Shown here piece by piece: positions 12,168-22,664 of a stretch of 64,000 nucleotides of DNA. The first letter of the stretch is position 1; each line of letters opens with the position of its first letter. The DNA is from Collybiopsis luxurians FD-317 M1 (Eukaryota > Basidiomycota > Agaricomycetes > Agaricales > Omphalotaceae). The translations under genes and the position numbers were made by a program. The notes below the pieces were generated by a model. It worked only from the letters and a program-made list of their open reading frames with translations, did not search any database and was not told the DNA's origin. The DNA is taken from NCBI GenBank assembly GCA_000827265.1, contig KN834758.1, positions 744,001 to 808,000 of the forward strand, written 5' to 3'.

Positions 12168-14024
12168 TTACAGAAACTCTAAGCCTACTCCGACCTGGAT
12201 ACCTTTTCTTGTTCCATCGCTCTTACTAGCAACAAGGGGCAACCCAAAATTCACCTCTAACCGTATTGGGTCAAATTTGTAGATTAACCCAACCCCAGCA
12301 GATACCGATGGCTTCGACATTGTATTTTTGATGTTCTCGCCAAACGTGCGAGCTTTAGAGTTTAGGTAGAGCAAGTCAGTATAAGACAGGCACTGATTCA
12401 GAATCAACACTAACATTTATCAATGGCGTCTAAACGGCCAGCGTCCAGAAACACATGCGATTTAACTGGCCAGTGCCCTTTTCTGGGAATGTTGGAGATG
12501 ACGCTCAAGCCGGTAGACCAATAGAGATCTCCACCCATTGAATCTGCTGAAAGACAGGTTAGTAACTCGTGGTTGAGAAAAATTTAGGTAGAACTTACGT
12601 CCGTCTCGAGGTCCCAACCCCGCAAATCTCATGGAACGTACTGACAGTGGTCCTCCAAGCTGGAATCGATCCGGGAAAAGACTTGGACCTGCAAAGCTCC
12701 ATAACAGACCAGAACAAGCTGAGAGTGATAGTGTCTGGACATAAATCTCAGACAGCGATTTTCAGGGCTACCATCGAAAAAACTTACCACCCCTGGTAAG
12801 ATCGGACGTGAAATATGGTGCTCCGTTTCCGCTTTCAAGTACGACGCATCTCCGCCAAGTCCAGCAAACTCCTGAAAAACCTTGCTATAAAAGCCACGCG
12901 TACCAGTGATACGATCATCACGATTGTCAAAGGTATAAGTGTAGGACAATGATGACTTGGACGTTTGACCCGCAGCTTCTCGAACACTGTTGAGCTTCAA
13001 TAAGCAGCAAAGCACGAAGCAGAAACAACGCAAACGTACCTTATAGAAGCTGTCGGTATCAAGTTACCAATGTTCCGCAGAACAGCCTGGTAAGCTAGTT
13101 CATGCGACCCGGTCAAAGGTTCTCCGTGCTGCAAATTGAGGTCAACCAATAGGTATGAGCATAAGAAGAATGGCTGACCTAGCTCACCCTGATAAGCGCT
13201 CTGACACCACGCAAAGTTTCGGAACAGCTCGCAAAAGTTGAATAGTCTTTGGAAAGCCCGAACAGTCCAATCTCAGCATACGTGTTGAGGTCAGGCGTGA
13301 TCGGAAGGGAAAGCGAGCCATTGAACGACTTTCTCGTGGTGGTTCCCAGTGACATGTTGGCTTCAAAGGTCTCTGCGCCGCCAAAAACATTGCGTATACG
13401 TGCAATTGCGCTCTGAAGTGTAGAGTGGATATTTTAGAAAGCAGCAAGAAGCATACTACTTACTGCGCTGCCTTCGTTATTTCCCAGCTCAGTAGAAGTT
13501 TTGAGATAAAATCTACCCTTTTCACGCGTTTTGAAGACGAGGTCTACGGCATCCGGAGGAGCCAATTCATCTCTTGAGTGTTCTATTCGCGCTGAAACCG
13601 AATGAAAGATATCTGCACGTTGCAAAAGGTCGGAGATTTGTCTTGTGGCGTGCAGGACCGATTGCACATCCTGCGGAGGCTCCCCTGAACTAGGAGATGC
13701 AATGGGGTTGATCAAAAAGCCCAAGAACGAAGGACGTGTCTTATATGCCCCTTCTACGCGCACAGAGGCAATTTTGAGGGGAGAAAGGAGACTGGTATTA
13801 ACCTTGAAACCAGTTCAGAATTTATACTAGCCACGGTGGAGACCACGTACCAAATCCGCAAGGTGTAAGGCCGCAGACTCATAGTCACCGCGCAATTTCT
13901 TTGCAACACGTTCTTGTTGCCATTTTCTGAGTCTCTGAAGCTCGATTGGCTCCTGATCCAGCGCGGAAGAGGAGTTTTGAAGAGGAGGTCGCAACGACCA
14001 AAGGGGCTTGTCGCCCGAAGCCAT
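12168..14024 (-). CDS. SAM50: Mitochondrial outer-membrane beta-barrel assembly protein Sam50/Tob55
   Basis: Core channel of the SAM complex, which inserts beta-barrel proteins into the mitochondrial outer membrane (Omp85/BamA family). It starts at MASGDKPLW (ATG 14022-14024). A single POTRA-like region follows (VRVEGAYKTRPSFL to FKTREKGRFYLKTSTELG). The barrel includes FNGSLSLPITPDLNTYAEIGLF, TYTFDNRDDRITGTRG and RFQLGGPLSVRSMRF, the loop-6 segment. The C-terminus has the strong family ending with LEVNFGLPLVASKSDGTRKG and then QVGVGLEFL at the TAA. Seven or so introns split it. Its start is only 152 bp from the Mbp1 start on the other strand. Confidence 0.92.
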
Positions 14025-14176
14025 ATGAGCGCAAAAGGCAGATTTGTTTGGTCATTCTCACGCGTTTCAACCTCTGCTCTCGCTCTGTCGGTCATTTACC
14101 CTCTGCTCGCTGTTCCACACAGTGGCCGCTGCCTATCCAACACAACCCTTAACCGGCGTAGCCGTCTCCTCCAACA
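14025..14176. promoter_or_regulatory. Bidirectional promoter, SAM50 / MBP1, with MCB box
   Basis: 152 bp separate the divergent start codons. ACGCGT at 14060-14065 is the exact MluI cell-cycle box bound by Mbp1-type APSES factors. It lies about 115 bp upstream of the Mbp1 ATG and 36 bp upstream of the SAM50 ATG. The same hexamer also occurs inside coding regions of this window, so by itself it is weak evidence; its position is what is suggestive. Confidence 0.45.
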
Positions 14177-16644
14177 ATGCCGGATCCTCAGATTTTTAAG
14201 GTCGGTGTGCTGACATATCACTCTTCCTACCTAGAATACTCGCTCAAATTCCGCTCGATTTTCAGGCCACATATAGTGGAATACCTGTCTATGAGATGCA
14301 AGTGCTTTTTGACGCGACTATACACGAGTTTTCATTAATGGTACACGTCCAGGATGTGTAAAGGGGTGGCTGTCATGCGGAGACGCTCTGATGCCTGGCT
14401 AAACGCGACCCAGATCCTCAAGGTGGCTGGCTTTGATAAGCCCCAGCGCACTCGCGTTCTCGAGCGCGAAGTCCAAAAAGGTGAACACGAAAAGGTCCAA
14501 GGTGGGTATGGAAAATATCAAGGTATGCCTTCTAGTGCCCCTTCTGGGAAGTTATTTTAAATTACCTCTCTCCTAAGGAACTTGGATTCCTCTCGAACGA
14601 GGATTAGCTTTGGCAAAGCAGTACAACTGTGAACATCTACTCAGACCGATTATCGACTTTCAGCCAGCGGCAAAAAGCCCCCCTCTGGCGCCAAAGCATC
14701 TTGTCTCGGCTGGCACTGGAGCCTCACGTCCTGGACGCAGAAATGCCCACGTAGAAGGATCCACTGCTCCGGTAAACACACGGTCGTCCCGCCGTCAGAC
14801 TCAAGACGTTAATCCGGCTTCTGATGACCAAGACACTTTGTCTGTCGCAGGTTCCGAGGATGGATCAATGACGCCGTCACCATCGGAGGCTTCGTCCAGC
14901 TCGCGGACTCCTTCTCCCATCAACAGTCCCGAACCCTACGGTTCGAATGGAATCAATCCACGCAGAAAGCGGCGCTCGATAGATAATGGTTACGGTGACC
15001 ATCACCATGGGCGAAACAGTATATCTGATGCACGCGCCTACGGTGACCAAATTCTCGAATACTTCATCTCAGATACGAACCAGGTTCCTGCTATTCTCAT
15101 TAATCCCCCCATCGATTTCGATCCTAACATGGCCATTGACGATGACGGTCATACGGCTTTGCACTGGGCTTGCGCTATGGGCCGCATCCGAATCGTAAAA
15201 CTCCTTCTTACCGCTGGCGCCGACATTTTCAAAGTCAACAAGGCTGGTCAGACGCCACTCATGCGCAGTGTCATGTTCGCAAATAATTATGACGTCCGTA
15301 AATTCCCCGAGTTATATGAGCTCTTGCATCGATCCACGCTCAATATTGACAACTACAACCGCACCGTGTTTCATCATGTCGTCGATGTGGCCATGTCAAA
15401 GGGAAAAACTCACGCTGCCAGATACTATATGGAGACGATTCTATCCCGATTGGCCGATTATCCTAAAGAATTGGCCGATGTAATCAACTTTCAAGACGAA
15501 GATGGGGAGACTGCACTAACAATGGCGGCTCGGTGCCGTAGTAAACGTCTGGTAAAAATTCTCATTGATCATGGCGCAGATCCCAAAATTGTAAACAATG
15601 ATGGCAAAAGCACAGAGGACTATATTCTCGAAGATGAACGATTCCGCTCTTCCCCTGTCCCTCCCTCTCGAGCTATGTCAATGTCGTTCCGAAACGCGCA
15701 GGTTGCTTTCCCTCCTCCCCATGCCGGTCCTAATTATTCCTTTGGCCCTGCGAATGGTGACCGTCCACCTCTCCATCACTCTGTAGCTGGTCAGAGGGCC
15801 AGCACTCGCTGCGTCAACGACATGACTAGTATGTTGGATAGTCTTGCTGCTTCGTTCGACCAAGAGCTCCGTGACAAAGAGCGCGACACGACCCAGGCAC
15901 ATGCGTTACTTAGTAACATCCAGGCGGAGATCCTGGAAAGCCAACGTGCAGTCGGCCACCTACGAGCTCAGGCCGAAACTCTTCCCCAAGCGAAGCAGAG
16001 CTTGGCCGCTCTGGAATCCGAATTACATTTGAGAATGGGACAACGGTATAGGCTTGGACGGGAAAAGTGGATTAATGATGAGGAAGCGCGGGAACGCGCC
16101 ATCCGAGAAGCCGCAGGTGGAGCACTGGTTCTAACCCCTGCTTCGGCTCTCATTCGGGTTGAAGAGGAAGGAAATGAGCCTGAATATACCTCCTCCGGTG
16201 TAATTGGCACGGGCCAGGAACAGGCTACTCGAGGAGTGAAACGGAAAACCACTACCCAAATGGAAGACGTAGCAGATCTTGTTGAGCTACATAGCGATAT
16301 TCCCCAAGATCCCGAAGCTCTTCAGCGCGCCTGTGATTCTTTGCGTGATGAGATTGGGAATCATCGGAAACGTAGAAAGCAAATCTTCGACGAGCTGGTG
16401 TCGTTCCAAGCTGAGGCGGGTACTAGCGGGAAAATGACCGATTACAGAAGGCTAATTGGTGCCGGATGTGGTGGAATACCACCTTCGGAAGTAGATTCGG
16501 TGCTGGTGATGCTCCTCGAGGTAAGCGTTTATTTGTAACTACGACTGGAAAGACATTAACAACTTGGCTTCTTAGACTCTTGAATCGGAAGAACCTAGTT
16601 CGTCAACGACAGCCTGGGGACCTTCAAAGACTCCTCAGGGCTAG
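14177..16644 (+). CDS. MBP1: APSES-domain, ankyrin-repeat transcription factor (MBF DNA-binding subunit)
   Basis: DNA-binding subunit of the MBF-type G1/S transcription complex. The N-terminal KilA-N/APSES domain reads [11 protein letters not shown], then [38 protein letters not shown] and [19 protein letters not shown]. Exon 1 codes only for MPDPQIFK. Intron 2 (14298-14352) has a GC donor, forced by the reading frame. Mid-protein ankyrin repeats are visible ([20 protein letters not shown] and [20 protein letters not shown]). A Glu/Arg-rich coiled coil towards the C-terminus probably contacts the Swi6-like partner. A last small exon after the intron at ~16520-16575 ends at the TAG 16642-16644. 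The promoter holds an ACGCGT box, so self-regulation is possible. Confidence 0.93.
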
Positions 16645-16890
16645 ATACTTTGGCTTAGAATTGTCGTAAGTTAATGACTGTTAAGGACTGAATGTCAATG
16701 CATGTCGTTTTGCTGTGTTTGTAGTGTATAAATAGCCTTTTTTTGAATCCCAACGAAGCACATCATTGAGCGAACGCAAAGCCAGCGTTTGAATTGGGCG
16801 CTATTTAAGGCGCTCTGGCGCTTCTCTCATTTCTCCACTCCCATTTTAACGTCAGTACTTCACCGTCCTTGACTGCGTCCTAGACGTGTT

Positions 16891-18173
16891 ATGCCGCTCC
16901 GGAGGCTAACCAGATTCGAAATTGTTCATGCTGTAACTAAAAATCCCTGGACGACCAACTTTCGCCACCTCCTACCAGTATCCAAAGTCCTCAATGAAAA
17001 GCTCAAACTTCCGACCTATGAAAATTTTAGCAGGAAAGTAGTTCCTATCAAGGATCGCATTAAACACTGGAACATTGTGCCCGGAGACCAGATTAGAGTG
17101 CTGGGGGACAAAAGCTCGACCATACGAGAAGTGACTGCAATTAATAAATTCCGAAACAGAGTATATGTTCGGGGAATGAACGAAAAGGTAAGTAAACAGG
17201 TTTTGTCTAGTTAATTAGCTGAACATCCTGTCTCCAGCCTTCACCGAATGCTCAACCGAAGGATAAAAACTTTCATTATTCTCGCTGCCAGCTTTTCTTG
17301 GGCGAGCATGAGCTTCCGCTAAAACCTGGCGAAACTGAACGCCGGCTTGTCCCGTACGTATATTTCTCAACTTTTTGCGTCTGCTATTGGATTTCGAACA
17401 TCCATGTAGTGTTTTCGCTCAGCGACTTGGGTCATCTCCTCCCAAATGGAATTCTTATTTCCGGAAATGGCAATGGGAAAGGTTCGCAACCAAACTAGTC
17501 CCCTCGTTATCCGAGCGCAGAGGCGAACGGATACCTATCCCTTGGCCAGCCGTCAAGCCTAAGGTTCATGGAGATGGTTAGACAGGATTCACTTTGAACT
17601 CGTGTCTCCTCGCGCCTGACATCTTGTCCTGTAGCTACCTCTTACGACACGGCCAAAGAAGAGGTCACGAAAGTCACCTACCAGCCTCCTCCATTCAGTC
17701 CAACGTTACGCGGTCTGATACCTAGAATTCCGACTGAAACACAATACTTGCGTGCATTCTACAATCCTTCTCATAAATCCTTTTTCGCCGGTACCCAGCC
17801 ACCTGTAGAACAATTTCTCTACAAGGAACTGTCAAATCCACATTCTCGCGCCAAAAAGATGAAACGCTGGCAGGAGACTCGACTAGCAAAGAGGGCATTG
17901 TTGGACGAATATATCAAGGAAGAGTCGAAGGAATTGAACGGCCGTACTGTAGGAGAGGCAAGGGCCGATGCTGCGTTTAGGTGGAGACAGACATTACACG
18001 AAGATAAGCAGGCTTTGAGGAAGATGAGGTGGATCCAGCGTGGAGGTCAGGAGAGATTAGAAAAGAAGATTCGCAAGAGAGCGAGGAAGGAGGAGAAGCA
18101 GAGACTGAGATTGGCTTCCTTGACGCTGAAGCAGGAACCAAACCAGTTCATACCAAAAGACCTTGCTGTCTAA
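16891..18173 (+). CDS. Mitochondrial large-subunit ribosomal protein uL24m
   Basis: Contains a KOW motif (KHWNIVPGDQIRVLGDK, then REVTAINKFRNRVYVRG) near residues 50-95, as in bacterial L24 and its mitochondrial homologues (Mrpl40 in yeast). It is encoded in four exons with introns near 17189-17237, 17353-17421 and 17578-17634. The C-terminal half (~residues 180-380) is a long Lys/Arg/Glu-rich extension with likely helical segments, common in fungal mitoribosomal proteins. The basic N-terminus MPLRRLTRFEIVHAV fits a mitochondrial import signal. Stop TAA is at 18171-18173. The ENT gene begins 88 bp downstream on the same strand. Confidence 0.82.
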
Positions 18174-18261
18174 TTTTTGACTATTATAAGTTACTAATTC
18201 ATGTGGTGGTAATTCATATGAGTACGAGTGAACCGATTATGGGCGCTTGAAGCCTTCAGAC

Positions 18262-19933
18262 ATGTCTCCCTCCTCACCTGAGGTTCTGTATCACTCAATA
18301 CCTCAAGCACCCCTTGCCTCAAATCCTGTCGTTAGCGATGAAGCTGGTATCGAGCTAGAGAATGAAGAAGGGCTAGACTATATTCCTTCGGATGCATCTG
18401 TTGATGTACGAATTCGGTGGATACACTTTGTTCTCGGTGCGCGAGTAAGGCATTCATCACTCTGTGCTGTGAAATAACTCTCCACAGGATGCGCTGTGCT
18501 GCTACCCTGGAATGGTTAGCCTTTTCTCTCGTCTCACTATGAAACCGACTCACACTGCGCCTGCCAGCCCTCATAACTGCAATTCCGTACTTTTTGTCCC
18601 GCCTTGCGGAATCGTCATTGAAGCCGACATTCTCGTCCTACCTGTCTATAACGTTCACATTGGCCAATTTCGTCTTTCTAGCTCATGCGACTGCCAAGTC
18701 GAAGCAGGCAAGAGAATTGTGAACCTTTCCAGCACTTGACATTTATGCATTTCAACAGATGATCGCATCTCGCCAGACGATCCTCACACTCCTCGGTCTT
18801 GCAGGGTTGAACTTTCTACTGACGCTCAGTACGCTGGTCACAATATCACCAGGAATATTTTTTGCTTTTGTTCTGCTCAATGGGATGGCTCAGGCGGCGT
18901 TAGGTTCCTACCTCCAAACTTCTATTATTGCAGTCGCGTCGCTATTCGGTCCAACGGCTATTCAACCGATGCTTTCGGGACAGGCTGCCGTTGCCATTGT
19001 CGTTAGTGCAGTACAGGTCCTCAGCGCCATCGCCTCCGTTGGAAATGGTTCCAAGTCCAGCGCAGACGTATTGACTCGTAGTCGCGATCCCGAAGAAAGC
19101 TCCGCGTTCATATTCTTTGGTCTCTCGACTATTTTCCTCCTGTTCTCTGCAGCTGCCCAACGATGGCTCGTTTCAATGCCGGCATACCACACGGTAGCAG
19201 GCTCATTGGAGGTTAGAAAGGCCGTTCCCGAGATTGGCACGGACGACGAGCACCGTACCTTGGTCTCTAGTGGTCCATCACAAGTCTTTTCCGAAAAGTC
19301 GCGGATATGGCGTGTGGCCAAAGCAAATATTCTTTTCGAAATAGCTGTTGCCTATGTTTTCATGGTGACTTTGGTACGTATCACCATGTTATTGTTGTAT
19401 AGATCTCGAACTAACTGGATCTGCAGACGGTTTTTCCTCCGATCACTGCATCTGTTCAGTCCGTGAATCCGAATATTCACCCGCTGCTCTTCACTTCTAT
19501 TCACTTCCTTGTTTTTGGAGTTGGTGACTTCTTTGGACGTTACCTCTGCTCTTTCCCTAAACTGCTTATATGGTCTGCCAAACGACTTCTAGTGCTATCA
19601 CTTTCTCGGACGATCTTCATTGTATTGTTCCTTTTATGCAACGTTCAGCGACCTAACAACTCCTCGATACCTGCGGTGCCGCTCATCAACTCGGACTTCT
19701 TATTCATGTTGATTCTTTTGGCATTTGGGCTGTCGAACGGATACGTCTCGAGCCTGTGCATGATGTCAGCGCCTTCTCTTGAGCATAATCCGAGACTGAA
19801 AGGAAGGAGGGACGATGTCGACGTTGCCGCCACCGTATCGCAGTTCTGTCTTATTGGGGGTCTAGTGTTAGGAAGTATTGCAAGTTTTGCCGTCCGAGGT
19901 GCAGTGTGTGCATGTAATCCATTTACAATGTAA
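18262..19933 (+). CDS. Equilibrative nucleoside transporter (ENT/SLC29 family)
   Basis: Membrane transporter for nucleosides or nucleobases. After a ~45-residue acidic cytosolic N-terminus comes the first transmembrane block WIHFVLGCAVLLPWNALITA, read across two introns. This is the family signature with its conserved Pro-Trp-Asn. About ten hydrophobic helices follow, including FVLLNGMAQAALGSYLQTSI, the conserved FPPITASVQ turn and GDFFGRYLCS. The intron at 18708-18758 appears to use a GC donor. The GT alternatives tested run into stop codons. The predicted end is a TAA at 19931-19933. Localisation (plasma membrane or vacuole) cannot be told from sequence. Confidence 0.9.
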
Positions 19934-20315
19934 ATCTGCTTTATCCGGACAATGCTCTGTACTTTACCGCTACTGAACGTATTTACGACTTCTTGCATAC
20001 TCTCTGACCCCGTTGTGAACATATACCGCTGTATATATTTTGTAGGTTAGATATATAGCATAACCAATGTGGACTAATAAAATATAATCAGGGAGGATTG
20101 CCGCAACCCAAACGACTCGCGAGATGATATCCAGTCATCTTCATGATTTGAGCGTGAAATAAACATAGCTGCTCGAGTAGAGAGGCACGATAGGGCCCCG
20201 GAGGTAGAGCTTCGCAGGCTGACCGGAGCAGAAGCATATCGATAGAATATTGTGTTAGTAGATTTTTCAGCTTAATAGCATTAGCGTTGTGCTCCCAGTG
20301 CCCAAGGCCTGAGAG
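19934..20315. other. Convergent intergenic region
   Basis: 382 bp between the ENT and DUF6741 stops. AT-rich, no gene seen; probable 3' untranslated regions. Confidence 0.55.
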
Positions 20316-21240
20316 TTATCTCGAGGATAACATAGGTTGCCATACACCATAGGATATTTCTTCGAGATGATGGAGGTCCACACGATCCCAAGGAATGGGT
20401 ATGCGGTTGGCCTTGATGAAGAAAAAATCAGCTGAGGGTTTGAGACCAAGAATTGAGGTAAAACATGCCTGAAGATAATGTACACATGCCCTAGAAACAC
20501 GTCTTGCCAGGGTCTGCAGATTGATTCGGCTGTCATAAGACTCCAGTGGAATCTCGTATGTGAGCGAGTTGTATCCAGCCCACTAACAGAAATTAATGTG
20601 ACTTTCACGAGCAATGATAACCACAACGTACTCTTATCTTTAGATAGATTGTGCTCCGTCTGTCTGCATGCAGATCATGGACGGTATAATAATCATTGCT
20701 TGATAGTCTAACATGCCCTTGAGCTTCAGCCAGTGAAATTCCAGCCATAAGGCTGCCTCGTCGTTTGAATTTAATGTTGGTTGAGCTGGCACGCCTAAAG
20801 GCGTCCATAGGAGGTGGGCGAGGGATATATGAGACTGCAGATACTGAGGAATGTCGCCGGGGACGGGTCAAGCTCATGGCCGAGAGTGGCCGTCTTGTGT
20901 CGGGGTAGTAAGGTTCCCGCATAGTCATGTCATCATAAGCTGTTGAACCGATTGCACTTCAGTTTCATGTCAATTTTGAGGGGGACAACCTACTGGGACC
21001 CATAATCATAGGGGTAGGCGAATAAGCAGAGTTATAGGTAGAGTACTGCTGGAGAAAAGAATTATTAGAAATGCTGCCTGGTAAAAAGGTCATGCAATTG
21101 AAACAAGGCCTTACTCCTCCATACCCGGGATCATATGAATTGTACGCATAACTGCCTCCATACATTGATGGACGGCGAGACATTGAATGAGGGTAATAAT
21201 CATAGCCAGAATCATACGTGCCAGGAAATACAAGAGCCAT
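20316..21240 (-). CDS. DUF6741-type protein of unknown function
   Basis: A protein of about 240 residues in five exons with no known function. The N-terminal third is Tyr/Ser/Gly-rich and low complexity (MALVFPGTYDSGYDYYPHSM, repeated GGSY/GYGG). The conserved C-terminal domain is best seen after splicing: IKFKRRGSLMAGISLAEAQ, WAGYNSLTYEIPLESYDSRI, NLQTLARRVSRACVHYLQ and IPIPWDRVDLHHLEEISYG, ending QPMLSSR. This matches, from memory, a basidiomycete-specific family that I believe is DUF6741. The intron at 20412-20468 must use a GC donor to join HYLQ to ANRIPIPW in frame. Start is the ATG at 21238-21240 and stop the TAA at 20316-20318. The Tyr-rich head could mediate assembly, but that is speculation. 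Confidence 0.8.
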
Positions 21241-22664
21241 AATTTGCAGACGAAGTAGACGACGGTTAACCTGAGTTACGACTTTGCACACCGCATTTTA
21301 TACCGCCACTGGAAAAAGAGAAAGAGACAATGTGGCTAGTTGATCTGCCTCGCGGAGAGGTCGCGGTTACTTGCAGTCGAACAGTGGGAATGATAATTGA
21401 TGGAGCAGGGTTTGGGCCAGGAACCTTTGCCATGTCCGGTAGTTCAATGCACAAAAGCGTGGCTATACGGATCCATTTGCGACGAAACTTTCTGGGTGTA
21501 TATCGAGGTCAAGTGGACTTGCTTCCAAATCGCTGCAGCGCCATTCTGGCAAGAGGGAGGCGCCTGTTCAACAATGTGCGGTCCATATAAGAAATCAAAA
21601 TATCAGCCAACATACGGGGAGGTAAGTGGATGCTTTCACAGCCAAAAAGGTGGGTCAATCGAACAGGTATGACTCAGAAATCAATAACGATTTGGCGCCG
21701 CCTACTCCCTCAGGCTATTGAGAGCATATTCATGACTTTCCTTTGCGATCAGAGACCGGAGATTGAGCTCGATGGAGACTGAAGCGGGGAGAACGAGTTC
21801 AGCGAGGATCTAAGGTGAAAGGCAAAAACGGTCACAAGAGTGTTTTTCTGGGGTGACGCAACGCAAGACGGACACGTGTATTGCTCACGGCCTACTCTGG
21901 ACAGTCCGCACGAATTGACCCGACGTTTTCAGAGTCAATCATGGCCTGGCTCGTTCGTTCATTTGGCTGAAACACGTACTGCAAGTCCTCTTTGCTCCGA
22001 GCTGCGTAGTGAGTAGATGCGTGTAGTGCGAGGTTTTGGTTTTCGAGCATTCACCGGATCTTCAACTCTTCAATCGCAAAAAGTTCTCCTTGGCGAGGTC
22101 CTGAGCGTCAAGTGGAGCCTGGCCCTATAATAGACGCTTCAGCCGTTCGTTATTCGGTGGAGCTGCTCTCTACTCATGGATTCAGGTTGTTCATAGGAAG
22201 TGCATTTTGGTTGGAATGGAACCTGCCGCTTTCAGCGCGGGAAGCTGTATAAATGCGTGCCTCTTCCAGCCCTTACTCTTACCATCGGCGGAAGCCTTCC
22301 CAAAAGTTTTCTGAAACGAGGGTTCGCCGATGAGCGACCCTGCGTCGATCGTCCTGAGTTCTTCCTCTCTCACCAGATGACTCGAAAAACGGCAGATTCA
22401 CCTCAAGAACGGGATCGTTTGTAATCGAACATCTTACTAAGAACATGCAAGTACCGAGCAGGAATTCTGAGAGCGATAACCTATTCTAAAGGTAAATACG
22501 CACGACGCAAGATACCACGAATATACAACGTAAAGAACGACAGAGGTTCTTTGGTTTTAGTATAGGTATCTGAATGAATGAACGAGAGCTCGTTCTTGCT
22601 GTATTGACGTATGAACTAGACTAAGAAAAGTGGGTTTTACAGCTCCTGGTAAGAATTTCAACAC
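21241..22664. other. Intergenic, no gene supported
   Basis: 1.4 kb upstream of the DUF6741 gene and downstream of the MFS gene. Several overlapping open frames of 60-90 codons exist on both strands, none with recognisable protein character. I see no terminal repeats or transposase pieces. Confidence 0.5.

Noticed and set aside
21241..22664. Possible transposon remnant in the DUF6741 upstream region
   Set aside because: I found no terminal repeats, target duplications or reverse-transcriptase, integrase or transposase residues.
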